DNA of 64,000 nucleotides from Flavobacterium sp. JAD_PAG50586_2 (GTDB lineage: Bacteria > Bacteroidota > Bacteroidia > Flavobacteriales > Flavobacteriaceae), in the NCBI GenBank assembly GCA_023213215.1, contig CP096136.1, forward strand, positions 124,001-188,000, written 5' to 3'. The notes under the pieces are model-generated. The model was given only the letters and a program-made list of their open reading frames with translations. It searched no databases and was not told the origin of the DNA. Position numbers and translations under genes: made by a program. How positions within the stretch are numbered: position 1 is the stretch's first letter; the number at the start of each line of letters is the position of its first letter. Positions 1 through 9,394 of the stretch are shown one piece after another.

Positions 1-941
1 AAATTAGCTGTCTGTGTATTTCCTGTTGTTGTAAAATTAAAACTGTAGGCAGGTGGTGTAATGTTAAATAGACTTGCAGCCGATGCCGGTAGGGAAACTA
101 CATGAGTGCCCAGTCCAGGATAAAAATGATATTGTCCATTCCCATTGACAGCCGTACCACCGGTTATCGTTCCGTTGCTTATGGAAATATTTTGATTAAC
201 CGCTGAAATGTTAGTCCCCCCACAATCTAAGGTTACGTTACCTGTAATGGTATTGTAGCCTCCTCCTGGTTCAAAAGAGCAATAAGTAGTTACAACTGTA
301 CCACTATTTGGAACTGCAATCGTATATTGAAGCTCCTCTTCATCAGCGCATACCATTTGAAGAGCATTGCATCCGGCCCAAAAGTGGCAACTATAAGATC
401 CATCTAATAGTATAGCACAGTTGTAGGTTGTAAAGCCGTTCTTGATATTTAGATATTGTAATGATGTACAGCCTCCAAGATAAAAATCTACCACAGCCGT
501 GTTACTTAAGTCCAAAACTGTAAAATTATTACTAAATGCATACAATCTTGTTAAATGGGTGAGTCCATCTACATTCAATGAAGTTAACTGGCAATTGCTA
601 CATTCTAAATCTGTTAAATTGGTTAGCATGCTGACATTTAATTCGCCACCAAGCGCATTTGACGCACATGATAGATAAGTTAGGTTTGTAAAGTTTTCGA
701 CACCACTGATATTGGTAAGCCCTCGGTCACTAATATCTAATTTAGTAACTGCCAATGCTTCACTCAACTGTATCTCACCATCGTTGTTGGTATCCACATC
801 ATCATACGATTGATTTGGAAGCTGGACGCAGGCTGTAGTAACCAGCACATTTTTGAAATAGGCATCGGGTATAGTGATTATCTGTGCGTTTACACTAAAA
901 CATAGAAATAATACAAAAATTGAAATATAAATTGTTTTCAT
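1..941 (-). CDS. Secreted leucine-rich-repeat protein, internalin-like (5' part, runs off the window)
   Basis: Read on the minus strand from an ATG at 941, the frame stays open to base 1. It begins with a typical signal peptide (MKTIYISIFVLFLCFSVNAQ), so the product is exported. It continues with IPDAYFKNVL and a DVDTNNDGEIQLSEA stretch, then irregular leucine-rich repeats (LTNISGVENFTNLTYLSC, LTDLECSNCQLTSLNVDG, LTRLYAFSNNF). This is the usual layout of flavobacterial LRR proteins that end in a type IX secretion sorting domain. That C-terminus lies outside the window, so T9SS sorting is inferred from the family. The last ~100 residues seen are Gly/Thr-rich and β-like, with no repeat signature. 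About 313 codons are visible. Function unknown; adhesion or surface display is plausible. Confidence 0.8.
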   Translation of the reverse strand, partial: MKTIYISIFVLFLCFSVNAQIITIPDAYFKNVLVTTACVQLPNQSYDDVDTNNDGEIQLSEALAVTKLDISDRGLTNISGVENFTNLTYLSCASNALGGELNVSMLTNLTDLECSNCQLTSLNVDGLTHLTRLYAFSNNFTVLDLSNTAVVDFYLGGCTSLQYLNIKNGFTTYNCAILLDGSYSCHFWAGCNALQMVCADEEELQYTIAVPNSGTVVTTYCSFEPGGGYNTITGNVTLDCGGTNISAVNQNISISNGTITGGTAVNGNGQYHFYPGLGTHVVSLPASAASLFNITPPAYSFNFTTTGNTQTAN

Positions 942-1040
942 AATCAGAGGGTTAGAGAGTACTAAATTACAAATTAATTTTTAACAGTAACTAAACTGAG
1001 AATATATTTTAAAGGTCCTTTTGAGGGGGTTTTATAGGGG

Positions 1041-1297
1041 TTTTGTTCGGGGTTGTACTATTCTTTTGCGAAACAATGAAGAACAAACCTGGAACAAAGC
1101 AGCAATTTGATACTTTTTTTAGTGGCTTTGGTAAAGGTTTTGTTCGGGTTTTGTTCGGGATTGTACTACCCTTTTGCAAACAATGGAGAACAAAGCTGGA
1201 ACAAAGCAGCAATTTGCTACTTATTTTATAATGGCTTTGGTAAAGGTTTTATTCGGGTTTTGTTCGGGGTTGTGGTACCCTTTTGCAAACAAATATC
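1041..1297. repeat. Tandem repeat, ~108-bp unit, about 2.4 copies
   Basis: The block starting TTTTGTTCGGGGTTGTACTA at 1041 recurs with few changes at 1149 and again, truncated, at 1258, giving periods of 108 and 109 bp. Each unit also carries an AACAAAGCAGCAATTTG segment and a GGCTTTGGTAAAGGTTTT segment. Short open frames run through it on both strands, but the spacing is not consistently a multiple of three and no protein family is recognisable, so I treat it as noncoding. It lies upstream of the divergent LRR gene and lpdA. Confidence 0.8.
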
Positions 1298-1368
1298 GAA
1301 TAAGACCAGAAGGAAGATAAATGAATGTGTGAAGCAAATGTATAGCAACCTAATTTATATAAAAACAA

Positions 1369-1402
1369 AAAATCCGTTAAAGAGAACTCTCTAACGGATT
1401 TT
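1369..1402. terminator. Hairpin, probable intrinsic terminator
   Basis: AAATCCGTTAAAGAG pairs with CTCTCTAACGGATTT (one non-Watson-Crick pair), with a run of T after the right arm and a run of A before the left arm. It could therefore work in either direction. No gene ends immediately next to it. Confidence 0.5.
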
Positions 1403-1915
1403 CTATACAATCTGAATTTTTTTACGTGTAACCCACTTTTGCTTTCAACAGCTCAGTTTGCTGTTTTCGTTATTTTAATTTATTGGTTTTCTACCAACTG
1501 CAAAAGGATAAAATTACTTCTTGACGGCTACTGTAAAGCACAATCAGATTTGCATATTAAAGGATAACTTTCTACTGTTAAAGCTTATCCTCCCTGAACA
1601 TCTTCTTTCTTTGTTCATTCAAACAATTACTTCTAATATTCTATATCAAAGCTAAAAAAATAAAATCATATATCTCTTGATTTCCAAAATTTTAACAGTA
1701 TAAAAACGTAAATTTATGAGTCTTGTATTCTTATCCTTATTAATAAAAAATAAAGCTAAAACTTCTCCTATACTTAGCAAATTTTAATGCTTTACTAATT
1801 TATAAAAAGTCAAATAAAAACTGTAATTTTGTATCGTAAAATTTAAAAATATCACCCGAGGCGCTGCCGAATTGTTATGGAGCGAAGCGGAATAAAAAAC
1901 AACAAACACAATATT
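1403..1915. other. Intergenic region upstream of lpdA, nothing recognised
   Basis: About 510 AT-rich bases with no open frame I can support, no tRNA-like fold and no clear repeat. The last ~60 bases include a GC-richer patch (CGAGGCGCTGCCGAATTG) just before the lpdA start. This could be the lpdA leader or part of a dispersed repeat. Confidence 0.4.
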
Positions 1916-3319
1916 ATGAGTTCATTTGACGTAGTCATCATAGGTTCAGGCCCAGGCGGATATGTATCAGCAATCCGTTGTGCGCAATTAGGTTTCAAAA
2001 CTGCTATTATAGAAAAATATTCAACACTTGGAGGAACCTGCCTAAACGTAGGCTGTATTCCGTCTAAGGCGTTATTGGCATCATCACATCATTACGAGGA
2101 ATTACAGCATTTTGCCGATCACGGAATTGAGGTTTCGGGAAAGGTAAAAGTCAACTTAGAGAAAATGATTGCCCGCAAACAGGCTGTTGTCGACCAGACT
2201 TCGGGTGGTGTAAAATTCCTTATGGATAAAAACAAAATCACTGTTTTTGAAGGATTAGGTTCTTTTGTAGATGCCACTCATGTTGCTATTGCTAAAGCCG
2301 ACGGTTCATCAGAAACTATAGAAGCTAAAAATATCATCATAGCCACCGGTTCAAAACCATCCAATCTTCCCTTTATCAAATTAGACAAAGAAAGAATTAT
2401 CACTTCAACAGAAGCTTTGAAACTAAAGGAAGTACCCAAACATTTAGTAATTATTGGTGGTGGCGTTATCGGTATTGAATTGGGACAGGTTTACCTTCGT
2501 TTAGGTGCTGAAGTTTCTGTGGTTGAATTCATGGACCGGATTATTCCGGGTATGGATGCAGGCTTGTCTAAAGAACTGACCAAAGTGCTGAAAAAACAAG
2601 GCATGAAATTCTATACTTCCCACAAAGTACAATCTGTCGATAAAAAAGGAAAAACAGTAACGGTTAAAGCGGAAAATGCCAAAGGCGAAACCATTACACT
2701 CGAAGGAGATTACGCCTTAGTTTCTGTTGGTCGTCGTCCATACACAGACGGATTGAATGCCGACAAAGCCGGAGTAAAAATTACCGAGCGTGGGATGGTA
2801 GAAGTAAACGATCATCTGCAGACTAACGTTCCAAACATTTATGCGATTGGTGATGTAGTGCGTGGCGCGATGCTGGCCCACAAAGCTGAGGAAGAAGGAA
2901 CCATGGTTGCAGAAATCTTAGCAGGACAAAAACCCCATATTGATTACAATCTAATCCCGGGAGTTGTTTATACCTGGCCGGAAGTCGCTGCCGTTGGTAA
3001 AACAGAAGAACAGTTAAAGGAAGCCGGAGTTGCCTATAAAGCCGGAAGTTTCCCTTTCAAAGCATTGGGAAGAGCCCGTGCCAGTGCCGACAATGATGGA
3101 TTTGTTAAGATTTTGGCCGATTCAAAAACCGACGAAGTTTTAGGAGTACACATGATTGGTGCCCGTTGTGCCGATTTAATAGCCGAAGCCGTAACCGCCA
3201 TGGAATTCAGGGCATCTGCTGAAGATATTTCGAGAATGTCACACGCACACCCGACCTTTGCGGAAGCTGTTAAGGAAGCTGCGTTGGCGGCTACTGATAA
3301 CAGGGCGTTGCATATATAA
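1916..3319 (+). CDS. lpdA: Dihydrolipoyl dehydrogenase (E3)
   Basis: FAD flavoenzyme that re-oxidises dihydrolipoamide to lipoamide with NAD+ in the pyruvate/2-oxoglutarate dehydrogenase and glycine-cleavage complexes. The N-terminal FAD site is VVIIGSGPGGYVSA. The redox-active disulfide is GGTCLNVGCIPSK (Cys42 and Cys47). The NAD site is VIIGGGVIGIE. The C-terminal dimerisation domain carries the catalytic HAHPTFAEA (His-x4-Glu type). I start at ATG 1916, because family proteins begin right before the FAD fold (MSSFDVV), giving 467 aa, a normal length. An in-frame ATG at 1877 would add 13 residues of atypical sequence. Monocistronic, ending at a hairpin. Confidence 0.95.
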   Translation: MSSFDVVIIGSGPGGYVSAIRCAQLGFKTAIIEKYSTLGGTCLNVGCIPSKALLASSHHYEELQHFADHGIEVSGKVKVNLEKMIARKQAVVDQTSGGVKFLMDKNKITVFEGLGSFVDATHVAIAKADGSSETIEAKNIIIATGSKPSNLPFIKLDKERIITSTEALKLKEVPKHLVIIGGGVIGIELGQVYLRLGAEVSVVEFMDRIIPGMDAGLSKELTKVLKKQGMKFYTSHKVQSVDKKGKTVTVKAENAKGETITLEGDYALVSVGRRPYTDGLNADKAGVKITERGMVEVNDHLQTNVPNIYAIGDVVRGAMLAHKAEEEGTMVAEILAGQKPHIDYNLIPGVVYTWPEVAAVGKTEEQLKEAGVAYKAGSFPFKALGRARASADNDGFVKILADSKTDEVLGVHMIGARCADLIAEAVTAMEFRASAEDISRMSHAHPTFAEAVKEAALAATDNRALHI

Positions 3320-3351
3320 TATTTTGAATTTTAAATTATAAATTTTGAATT

Positions 3352-3376
3352 AGTCCCGAGAAATTGGGACTTTTTT
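3352..3376 (+). terminator. Intrinsic terminator of lpdA
   Basis: AGTCCC and GGGACT pair around an 8-base loop, followed by TTTTTT. It lies 32 bases after the lpdA stop and touches the stop codon of the convergent acr3 gene, so it probably separates the two convergent units. Confidence 0.8.
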
Positions 3377-4409
3377 ATGCCTTAAAGTACTTCTTCCGCA
3401 ACCAAAAAGCGACATTCACTAAGATAATCAAAGCCGGAACTTCAACTAACGGACCAATTACACCTGCAAACGCCTGTCCGCTGTTGATGCCAAAAACACC
3501 AATGGAAACTGCTATTGCCAATTCAAAGTTATTACCGGAAGCCGTAAAAGATAAAGCTGTTGCATCGCGGTAATTAGCACCGATTTTCTTCGAAACAAAA
3601 AACATCAGGAAAAACATAATGGTAAAGAAGATGACTAACGGAATTGCTATTCTGACAACATCTAATGGCAAATCGACTATCATTTCACCCTTTAGGCTAA
3701 ACATGATTACGATGGTAAAAAGCAGTGCAATAAGGGTAATCGGGGAAACAAACGGAATGAACTTCTGATTGAACCATTTGTCACCCATAAATTGTTTAAT
3801 CCCAAACCGGCTTATAACGGCAAGTACAAATGGAATTCCCAAATAAATGCCTACGGTTTTGGCAATTTCAGCAACCGTAATATTCAATTCGAGTCCCTTA
3901 ACACCAAATAACGGAAGCATGATTTCTAAATAAAAATAGGCATACAAACTAAAGAAGAACACCTGCAGCAAACTATTGATTCCGATTAATCCTGCTGTTA
4001 ATTCCCTATTTCCTTCGGCTAATTCGTTCCATACAATTACCATCGCTATACAAGGTGCAATTCCGATAATGATTAATCCTGTCATGTATTCGGGATAATC
4101 CTTTAGGAAAAAAGTAGCCAGTAAAAACATTAAAAATGGCCCTACTATCCAGGTAATTATAAAGGATGCCGTGAGTAGTTTTGGCTGCTTAAACATTTGA
4201 GGTACTTTAGAAAAATCAATCTTGGTCAATGGCGGATACATCATCAGGATCAAGCCAATTGCCAAAGGAACATTGGTAGTTCCTGAAGAAAAAGAATTGA
4301 CAAATTCTGCCGAGTTGGGAATAAAATAGCCAATGGAAACACCAACGAACATTGCAATAAATATCCAAAGTGTTAAATAGCGGTCTAAAAATCCAAGTCT
4401 TTTTTTCAT
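3375..4409 (-). CDS. acr3: ACR3-family arsenite efflux permease
   Basis: Polytopic inner-membrane carrier (344 aa, about 10 hydrophobic helices) that exports arsenite. Diagnostic family motifs are YPPLTKIDFSKVP near residue 58, GIAPCIAMVIVWNELAEGN with the conserved transport Cys, and FTASGNNFELAIA near the end. It is the last gene of the arsR operon and overlaps the phosphatase/arsenate-reductase gene by 4 bp, indicating translational coupling. Expression is presumably released by ArsR upstream. This is the Bup/ACR/SbtA (Acr3) type rather than the ArsB type. Confidence 0.95.
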   Translation of the reverse strand: MKKRLGFLDRYLTLWIFIAMFVGVSIGYFIPNSAEFVNSFSSGTTNVPLAIGLILMMYPPLTKIDFSKVPQMFKQPKLLTASFIITWIVGPFLMFLLATFFLKDYPEYMTGLIIIGIAPCIAMVIVWNELAEGNRELTAGLIGINSLLQVFFFSLYAYFYLEIMLPLFGVKGLELNITVAEIAKTVGIYLGIPFVLAVISRFGIKQFMGDKWFNQKFIPFVSPITLIALLFTIVIMFSLKGEMIVDLPLDVVRIAIPLVIFFTIMFFLMFFVSKKIGANYRDATALSFTASGNNFELAIAVSIGVFGINSGQAFAGVIGPLVEVPALIILVNVAFWLRKKYFKA

Positions 4410-5023
4410 CTCTTTTTCTTTATTTGTGAAAAAACATAAAACATTTCCGTTGCAATCTGAAAACTTCGTTCTTCGTATTTTTGGATTTGTTGTGGTGTAT
4501 TGTCAAATTCTTTTGGGTCTTCAAAAGTGATTGGAATGCGTTTCTCTGCTCCAGAAATAAAGGGACATCCGCCATCGGCCTGTGAACAGGTCATTATAGC
4601 TGCAAACCCGCTGTCGGGATTGAAATCATCGTAATATGCTTTAGAAAATGCAATCAAAGGATGTTCGTTTTCATCATATTTTATGGTGTAAACCGGATTG
4701 CTTCCCTCTGAAATGGCTTTGATTTTAAAACCCTGCCTTTCCAAAGTTTCGGCTATCATTGGAAACATGGCAGTCGCTTCTGTTCCGCCCGAATAACAGA
4801 TTACATTTTTTACATTGAAATGGAAGGCTGCCGTCTGCGCCCAAACCTGCGCCAAATGACTCCTTCTTGAGTTGTGGGTACAGATTAAGTTTAGCCTGAT
4901 TTCCTTGTCCTGATCTACTTTATCCTGTATAAACCCAATTAAGGGTTGTAGTACCGATTGACGGTCTTCCGGAACACTGCTATTATTGATGAGCAGGATC
5001 GTTTTAGATAATTTTTCTAACAT
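4406..5023 (-). CDS. Low-molecular-weight phosphatase/arsenate-reductase-like protein
   Basis: Residues ~45-60 contain the LMW-PTPase P-loop CTHNSRRSH (C-x5-R-S), and ICYSGGTEATAM follows. A CSQADGGCPFI segment near residue 145 supplies two more cysteines that could form the relay disulfides used by thioredoxin-linked ArsC enzymes. With acr3 and arsR alongside, the likely role is reduction of arsenate to arsenite for export. At 205 aa it is longer than classic ArsC (~130-140 aa), as is usual for the Bacteroidota branch. The direct reductase activity is inferred. Confidence 0.85.
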   Translation of the reverse strand: MLEKLSKTILLINNSSVPEDRQSVLQPLIGFIQDKVDQDKEIRLNLICTHNSRRSHLAQVWAQTAAFHFNVKNVICYSGGTEATAMFPMIAETLERQGFKIKAISEGSNPVYTIKYDENEHPLIAFSKAYYDDFNPDSGFAAIMTCSQADGGCPFISGAEKRIPITFEDPKEFDNTPQQIQKYEERSFQIATEMFYVFSQIKKKR

Positions 5024-5034
5024 AAATCAAAAAT

Positions 5035-5511
5035 TTAGCAACATCCGGAATCGGGTGTGCAACAAGAAGTTTCTTTGGACTTCCACTCTCCTATTTTGGT
5101 TTTGATTTTATCTGCCGGAATTCCCCAATTATCTTTCGCCAGGCAATCCGTCTGCTTCGAAGTTAAAAGGAAATTAGTTCCGTCAAAATCCAGGCTGAAT
5201 TTGCCAATGGTATCCTTCATCTGATATTCTACCTCAATCTCCAAATCAGGTATTTCTATAGCTTTTTCCGAAAGTTCAATAATATGAACCAATTTCTCAG
5301 GATGCAGTCGATGGTCATAATCATTGGCTTCCCATAATTGAAAATTCGCAACTTCTTCCTTACGTACCGTTCCACCACAGTCGATAAAACGTTTGGTTAC
5401 TTTACCCACTTCCGTTACGTGAAAATGATTGGGCACCAAATCGCCATTAGGCAATTGAAAGGCAATCGTTTCAAGTTGGTTTAGCGCTGTTTTTATTTCT
5501 GATAATTTCAT
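5035..5511 (-). CDS. DUF6428-like protein of arsenic operons
   Basis: 158 aa soluble protein beginning MKLSEIKTALNQLETIAF, with a conserved LVPNHFHVTEVG segment and ending CCTPDSGCC. The terminal cluster of four cysteines suggests binding of a soft metal or arsenite. It lies between arsR (18 bp gap) and the arsenate-reductase-like gene (12 bp gap) in one minus-strand operon. I recognise the pattern as the uncharacterised DUF6428 family that accompanies arsenic genes in Bacteroidota. No enzymatic motif is visible, and the function is not known. Confidence 0.75.
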   Translation of the reverse strand: MKLSEIKTALNQLETIAFQLPNGDLVPNHFHVTEVGKVTKRFIDCGGTVRKEEVANFQLWEANDYDHRLHPEKLVHIIELSEKAIEIPDLEIEVEYQMKDTIGKFSLDFDGTNFLLTSKQTDCLAKDNWGIPADKIKTKIGEWKSKETSCCTPDSGCC

Positions 5512-5528
5512 GATTTATAATTTAAAGA

Positions 5529-5852
5529 TTAACAACATTTATTTTTTAACTGGCTATTGAAAACCGAAAAATAGTTTTCCATTTTTTTGAAGGTAATTTC
5601 GTTGATACAATAACAAATAGCAGTGCCTTCAATAGTTCCTTTTATGATGCCTGCATTTTTCAATTCCCTCAAATGCTGTGAAACAGTAGGCTGTGCCAAT
5701 GGCAATTCATTAACAATATCGCCACAAATGCAGGTATCGATTTTTAGCAAATATTCTACAATAGCTATTCTTGCCGGATGCGCAATCGCTTTAAACAAAG
5801 TAGCTAACTCATTTTGTTCGTCTGAAAAATGTTCTGTTTTGGAAGCACCCAT
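5529..5852 (-). CDS. arsR: ArsR-family metalloregulator
   Basis: 107 aa winged-helix repressor. The recognition helix region reads LPLAQPTVSQHLRELKNAG. The metal site of classic ArsR proteins (Cys-x-Cys at the start of the HTH) is present as DTCICGDI, and the protein ends in Cys-Cys. It is the first gene of the minus-strand arsenic operon and should repress it until arsenite binds. A 12-bp perfect palindrome lies 17 bp upstream of its start. Confidence 0.92.
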   Translation of the reverse strand: MGASKTEHFSDEQNELATLFKAIAHPARIAIVEYLLKIDTCICGDIVNELPLAQPTVSQHLRELKNAGIIKGTIEGTAICYCINEITFKKMENYFSVFNSQLKNKCC

Positions 5853-5868
5853 AGTTTACTCTATTTAT

Positions 5869-5880
5869 ATATTGCAATAT
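5869..5880. promoter_or_regulatory. Candidate ArsR operator
   Basis: ATATTGCAATAT is a perfect 12-bp palindrome 17 bases upstream of the arsR start codon, the expected place for autorepression. AT-rich dyads of this kind are typical ArsR-family operators. Binding is inferred from position and symmetry. Confidence 0.5.
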
Positions 5881-5969
5881 TACGATATAAAGAGATTATA
5901 AACCAAATGTTTTTTAAGAATTTTTATCCGCAGCAATTAAAACTTAACCGTAATCCTAAATATTTTTAC

Positions 5970-5977
5970 TACTTTTG
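5970..5977 (+). promoter_or_regulatory. Candidate -7 promoter box for tpx
   Basis: TACTTTTG matches the Bacteroidota -7 consensus TAnnTTTG exactly and lies 20 bases upstream of the tpx ATG. No clear -33 TTG was seen at the ideal distance. Confidence 0.5.
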
Positions 5978-5997
5978 ACGCTCAAAAAACTACAATT

Positions 5998-6495
5998 ATG
6001 GCTTCAGTACTATTTGGTGGAAAACCTGTAAATACTAATGGTGAGTTACCAAAAGTAGGTTCAAAAGCACCTGATTTTAAATTAACAACAACCGATTTAT
6101 CCCTTGTTTCCTTAGCGGATTTTGCCGGGACAAAAATTATCCTAAACGTATTTCCGAGCATCGATACTCCAACCTGCGCAACATCTGTTAGAAAATTCAA
6201 TGCTGATGCCAGTCAACTGGAAAACACTAAAGTTTTATGTATTTCCCGCGACCTTCCTTTTGCCCAAACGCGTTTTTGTGGTGCTGAAGGCTTGGAAAAT
6301 GTAATCAATCTTTCTGATTTTAATACGGGTAATTTCGGAAAGGATTATGGCCTTGAATTTATTGAAGGAGCTTTTAGCGGACTGCATTCCAGAGCCGTCA
6401 TTGTTATCGATGAAAATGGAATTGTACAACATACTGAACAGGTTCCAAACACCTCGGACGAACCAAATTACGAAGCTGCTATTGCGGCATTATAA
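5998..6495 (+). CDS. tpx: Thiol peroxidase (Tpx, atypical 2-Cys peroxiredoxin)
   Basis: 165 aa, the normal Tpx length. The peroxidatic cysteine is in FPSIDTPTCATSVRKF and the resolving cysteine in FAQTRFCGAEG. It reduces peroxides in the cytoplasm using thioredoxin. First gene of a plus-strand series; dgkA begins 11 bp after its stop. Confidence 0.95.
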   Translation: MASVLFGGKPVNTNGELPKVGSKAPDFKLTTTDLSLVSLADFAGTKIILNVFPSIDTPTCATSVRKFNADASQLENTKVLCISRDLPFAQTRFCGAEGLENVINLSDFNTGNFGKDYGLEFIEGAFSGLHSRAVIVIDENGIVQHTEQVPNTSDEPNYEAAIAAL

Positions 6496-6506
6496 ATACA
6501 ATTTAA

Positions 6507-6881
6507 ATGGAATTCGAAAAAGACAACTCCTTCGTAAAAGGCCGACTAAAAAGCGTTGGCTTTGCCGTTAAAGGTGCCTTCAAACTTATTACCACCGAAC
6601 ACAGCGTTATGGTGCAGTCTTCTCTGGCTGTAATAATGATAATTGCGGGCTTTTATTTTGAAATTTCAAGAGAGGAATGGATGCTGCAGATTTTAGCTTT
6701 CGGATTGGTACTGAGCATTGAAGCGTTAAATACCGCTGTCGAGAAAATTGCCGATTTCATACATCCGGAATTCCACAACAGAATTGGTTTCATCAAAGAC
6801 ATTGCCGCAGGTGCTGTGCTTTTTGCTGCTATGGCTGCCATTGCGGTTGGATTATTAATTTATGTTCCCAAATTTCTATAA
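6507..6881 (+). CDS. dgkA: Diacylglycerol kinase family protein
   Basis: 124 aa membrane protein with three hydrophobic helices and the family signature EALNTAVEKIADFIHPE, the substrate/ATP site of DgkA and undecaprenol kinases. It phosphorylates diacylglycerol or undecaprenol at the inner membrane, recycling lipid. It sits between tpx and ftsK, a common flavobacterial order. Which lipid it uses cannot be told from sequence. Confidence 0.9.
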   Translation: MEFEKDNSFVKGRLKSVGFAVKGAFKLITTEHSVMVQSSLAVIMIIAGFYFEISREEWMLQILAFGLVLSIEALNTAVEKIADFIHPEFHNRIGFIKDIAAGAVLFAAMAAIAVGLLIYVPKFL

Positions 6882-6925
6882 TCATTCGATTAAATTTCTA
6901 TTTTTATAGCGTTTATAAATAACCA

Positions 6926-9393
6926 ATGGCAAAAACAGTAAAAAAAGAAACGAAGGAAAAAGATCCTCAATCGGATATTAAAATCCTGAAAACCAAAAAA
7001 CAATACCGAATGCTGTTTGGTTTCCTGTTGGTGTTACTATCCGTCGGATTTTTGGTTTCCTTTATCTCCTTTTTGTTTCTGGCCAAGCGGATCAAAGTGC
7101 GGTTAATTCCTTTACCGACAGGAATGAACCTGTGGAAAACTGGCTGGGTAAATTTGGTGCCTATGCTGCCGATCTATTCATTTACCGCGGTTTTGGGATT
7201 GCTTCTTTCTTATTTGTCAAACTATTTTTCCTTAGCGGAGCTTTCCTGATTTTAGATTTACCAATCAAAAAACTAAAGAATACCTGGTTTTGGGATTTGT
7301 TTGCGATCATAATTTTATCCATAACCTTTGGCTTTTTCGCGACTTCGTTACCTGAATTGGGCGGAACAGTTGGTTATGAAATGAATCAGTTTATTCAGGA
7401 TTATGTTGGAAAAACCGGAACGCTGCTCGGAATTGTTTTTGCTATTGTCATCTATCTGATCTTCAAGATAAAAATATCTCCTGAAGCCATTAAAACCTTC
7501 TTTGAAAAGAAACACAAAGACATCAAGGAAAACCTCGAAGGCTTAACGACAAATAATGACAGTGCTACCGATTATAACTTAGAGGAATTTGCCGTAAAAG
7601 AACCTGAAGATGAAGAAGAACTGGAAGAGCCAACCTTAAAGCCTTCCCAATTTGAAATCAATAAAGAAGCCTTAAAGCCAACGATTCAAAACGCTTCCGA
7701 AATTAATCTGGAACCAACGATAAAGCCGGTTTCCCCTATTTTACAAACAGAACCTATTCATATTGAATCCGTAAAACAAATCATCGAAACCAATGATGAA
7801 GCGTTTGTTATAGAAAAAGCTCCGGATGAAGATATAGTAGAAGAAAACCTTGCTTCAAAATTAGTAGCCGATTTTGGTTTATTTGATCCAACCTTAGAGT
7901 TATCCAACTATAAATTCCCGACTATTGATTTGTTGAAGGAATATGCTTCTGTTGGCATTACTATCAATCAGGAGGAACTGGAAGAGAACAAAAATCGTAT
8001 TGTAGAAACACTAAAAAACTACAAAATCGACATTGCCCAAATCAAGGCAACTGTTGGACCATCGGTGACATTATACGAAATCGTGCCCGAAGCCGGAATC
8101 AGAATTTCCAAGATCAAAAGCCTTGAAGACGATATTGCGTTGTCATTAGCCGCACTTGGAATCCGTATCATCGCGCCAATTCCCGGAAAAGGAACAATTG
8201 GTATTGAAGTTCCGAACAAAAACCCAACGATGGTTCCGATGCGCAGTGTTATTGGTTCGGCAAAATTCCAGGAAGCTGAAATGGAACTGCCGATTGCGTT
8301 AGGGAAAACTATTTCGAATGAAACTTTTGTAGTGGATTTGGCAAAAATGCCTCACTTATTGATGGCTGGAGCAACCGGACAAGGGAAATCGGTTGGACTG
8401 AATGCCGTGCTGACTTCCTTATTGTACAAAAAGCATCCAGCAGAAGTAAAGTTTGTTTTGGTTGACCCGAAGAAAGTCGAGTTGACACTTTTCAATAAAA
8501 TAGAACGTCATTACTTAGCCAAACTTCCCGATGATGGTGATGCCATTATTACGGATAACACTAAAGTTGTACACACTTTGAATTCCTTGTGCATCGAAAT
8601 GGATAACCGTTATTCGTTGCTGAAAGATGCGATGGTCCGTAACATCAAGGAATACAACGACAAATTTAAATCACGTAAATTAAATCCCGAACACGGACAT
8701 CGTTTCCTGCCTTATATCATATTGGTTGTCGATGAGTTTGCCGATCTGATTATGACCGCCGGTAAAGAAGTGGAAACGCCTATCGCACGTTTGGCACAGT
8801 TGGCCCGTGCTATTGGAATCCATTTGATTATTGCCACACAAAGACCGTCTGTAAATGTAATTACGGGATTAATCAAAGCCAATTTCCCAGCCCGTATAGC
8901 GTTTAGGGTAACCTCAAAAATAGACTCTAGAACCATCCTGGATACACAAGGCGCAGACCAGTTGATTGGACGCGGGGATTTGTTATATTCTAACGGAAAC
9001 GATTTGGTACGTGTACAATGTGCTTTCGTAGACACACCCGAAGTAGAAAAAATTGTAGATTATATTGGTTCACAGAAAGCCTATGCGAGCGCTTATCTCT
9101 TACCTGAATATGTTGGTGAAGACGGAAGTAGCGTTAACTTAGAGTTTGATATTTCTGAAAGGGATAGTATGTTTAGGGAAGCTGCTGAGATAATCGTTAC
9201 GGCCCAACAAGGTTCGGCATCATTATTGCAAAGGAAGCTGAAACTGGGCTACAACCGTGCGGGTAGGCTAATTGACCAATTAGAGGCGGCCGGAATTGTA
9301 GGCCAGTTTGAAGGAAGCAAAGCCCGTAGTGTAAACATCCCTGACTTAGCTTCATTAGACCAATTTTTCACGAATGAACAAAACAATGCTTAA
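6926..9393 (+). CDS. ftsK: DNA translocase FtsK/SpoIIIE (frame broken once at ~7070)
   Basis: Membrane-anchored motor that pumps and resolves the chromosome at the division septum. The first 49 codons (MAKTVKKETKEKDPQSDIKI plus the first membrane helix) are in one frame. From ~7072 the family sequence continues in another frame as FVSGQADQSAVNSFTD, VENWLGKFGAYAADLF and so on to the stop. Adding one T to the T5 run at about 7070-7074 joins them into 822 aa. Then come more membrane helices, an acidic linker, Walker A GATGQGKSV, Walker B ILVVDEFADLI and the C-terminal γ winged helix. An intact product is expected because FtsK is normally essential, so the break is probably an assembly error. The GTG at 7132 is not a real start. 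Confidence 0.92.
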
Positions 9394-9394
9394 A

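Noticed and set aside
1009..1394. Short ORFs in the tandem repeat
   Set aside because: No family resemblance; the frames overlap on both strands and follow the repeat rather than codon-like conservation.
3364..3573. Plus-strand ORF inside acr3
   Set aside because: Shadow of the acr3 reverse complement; its sequence mirrors membrane codons.
7132..9393. GTG 7132 as an alternative FtsK start
   Set aside because: Family-like sequence precedes it (GQADQSAVNSFTDRNEP), so the gene starts at 6926 and the frame is broken.
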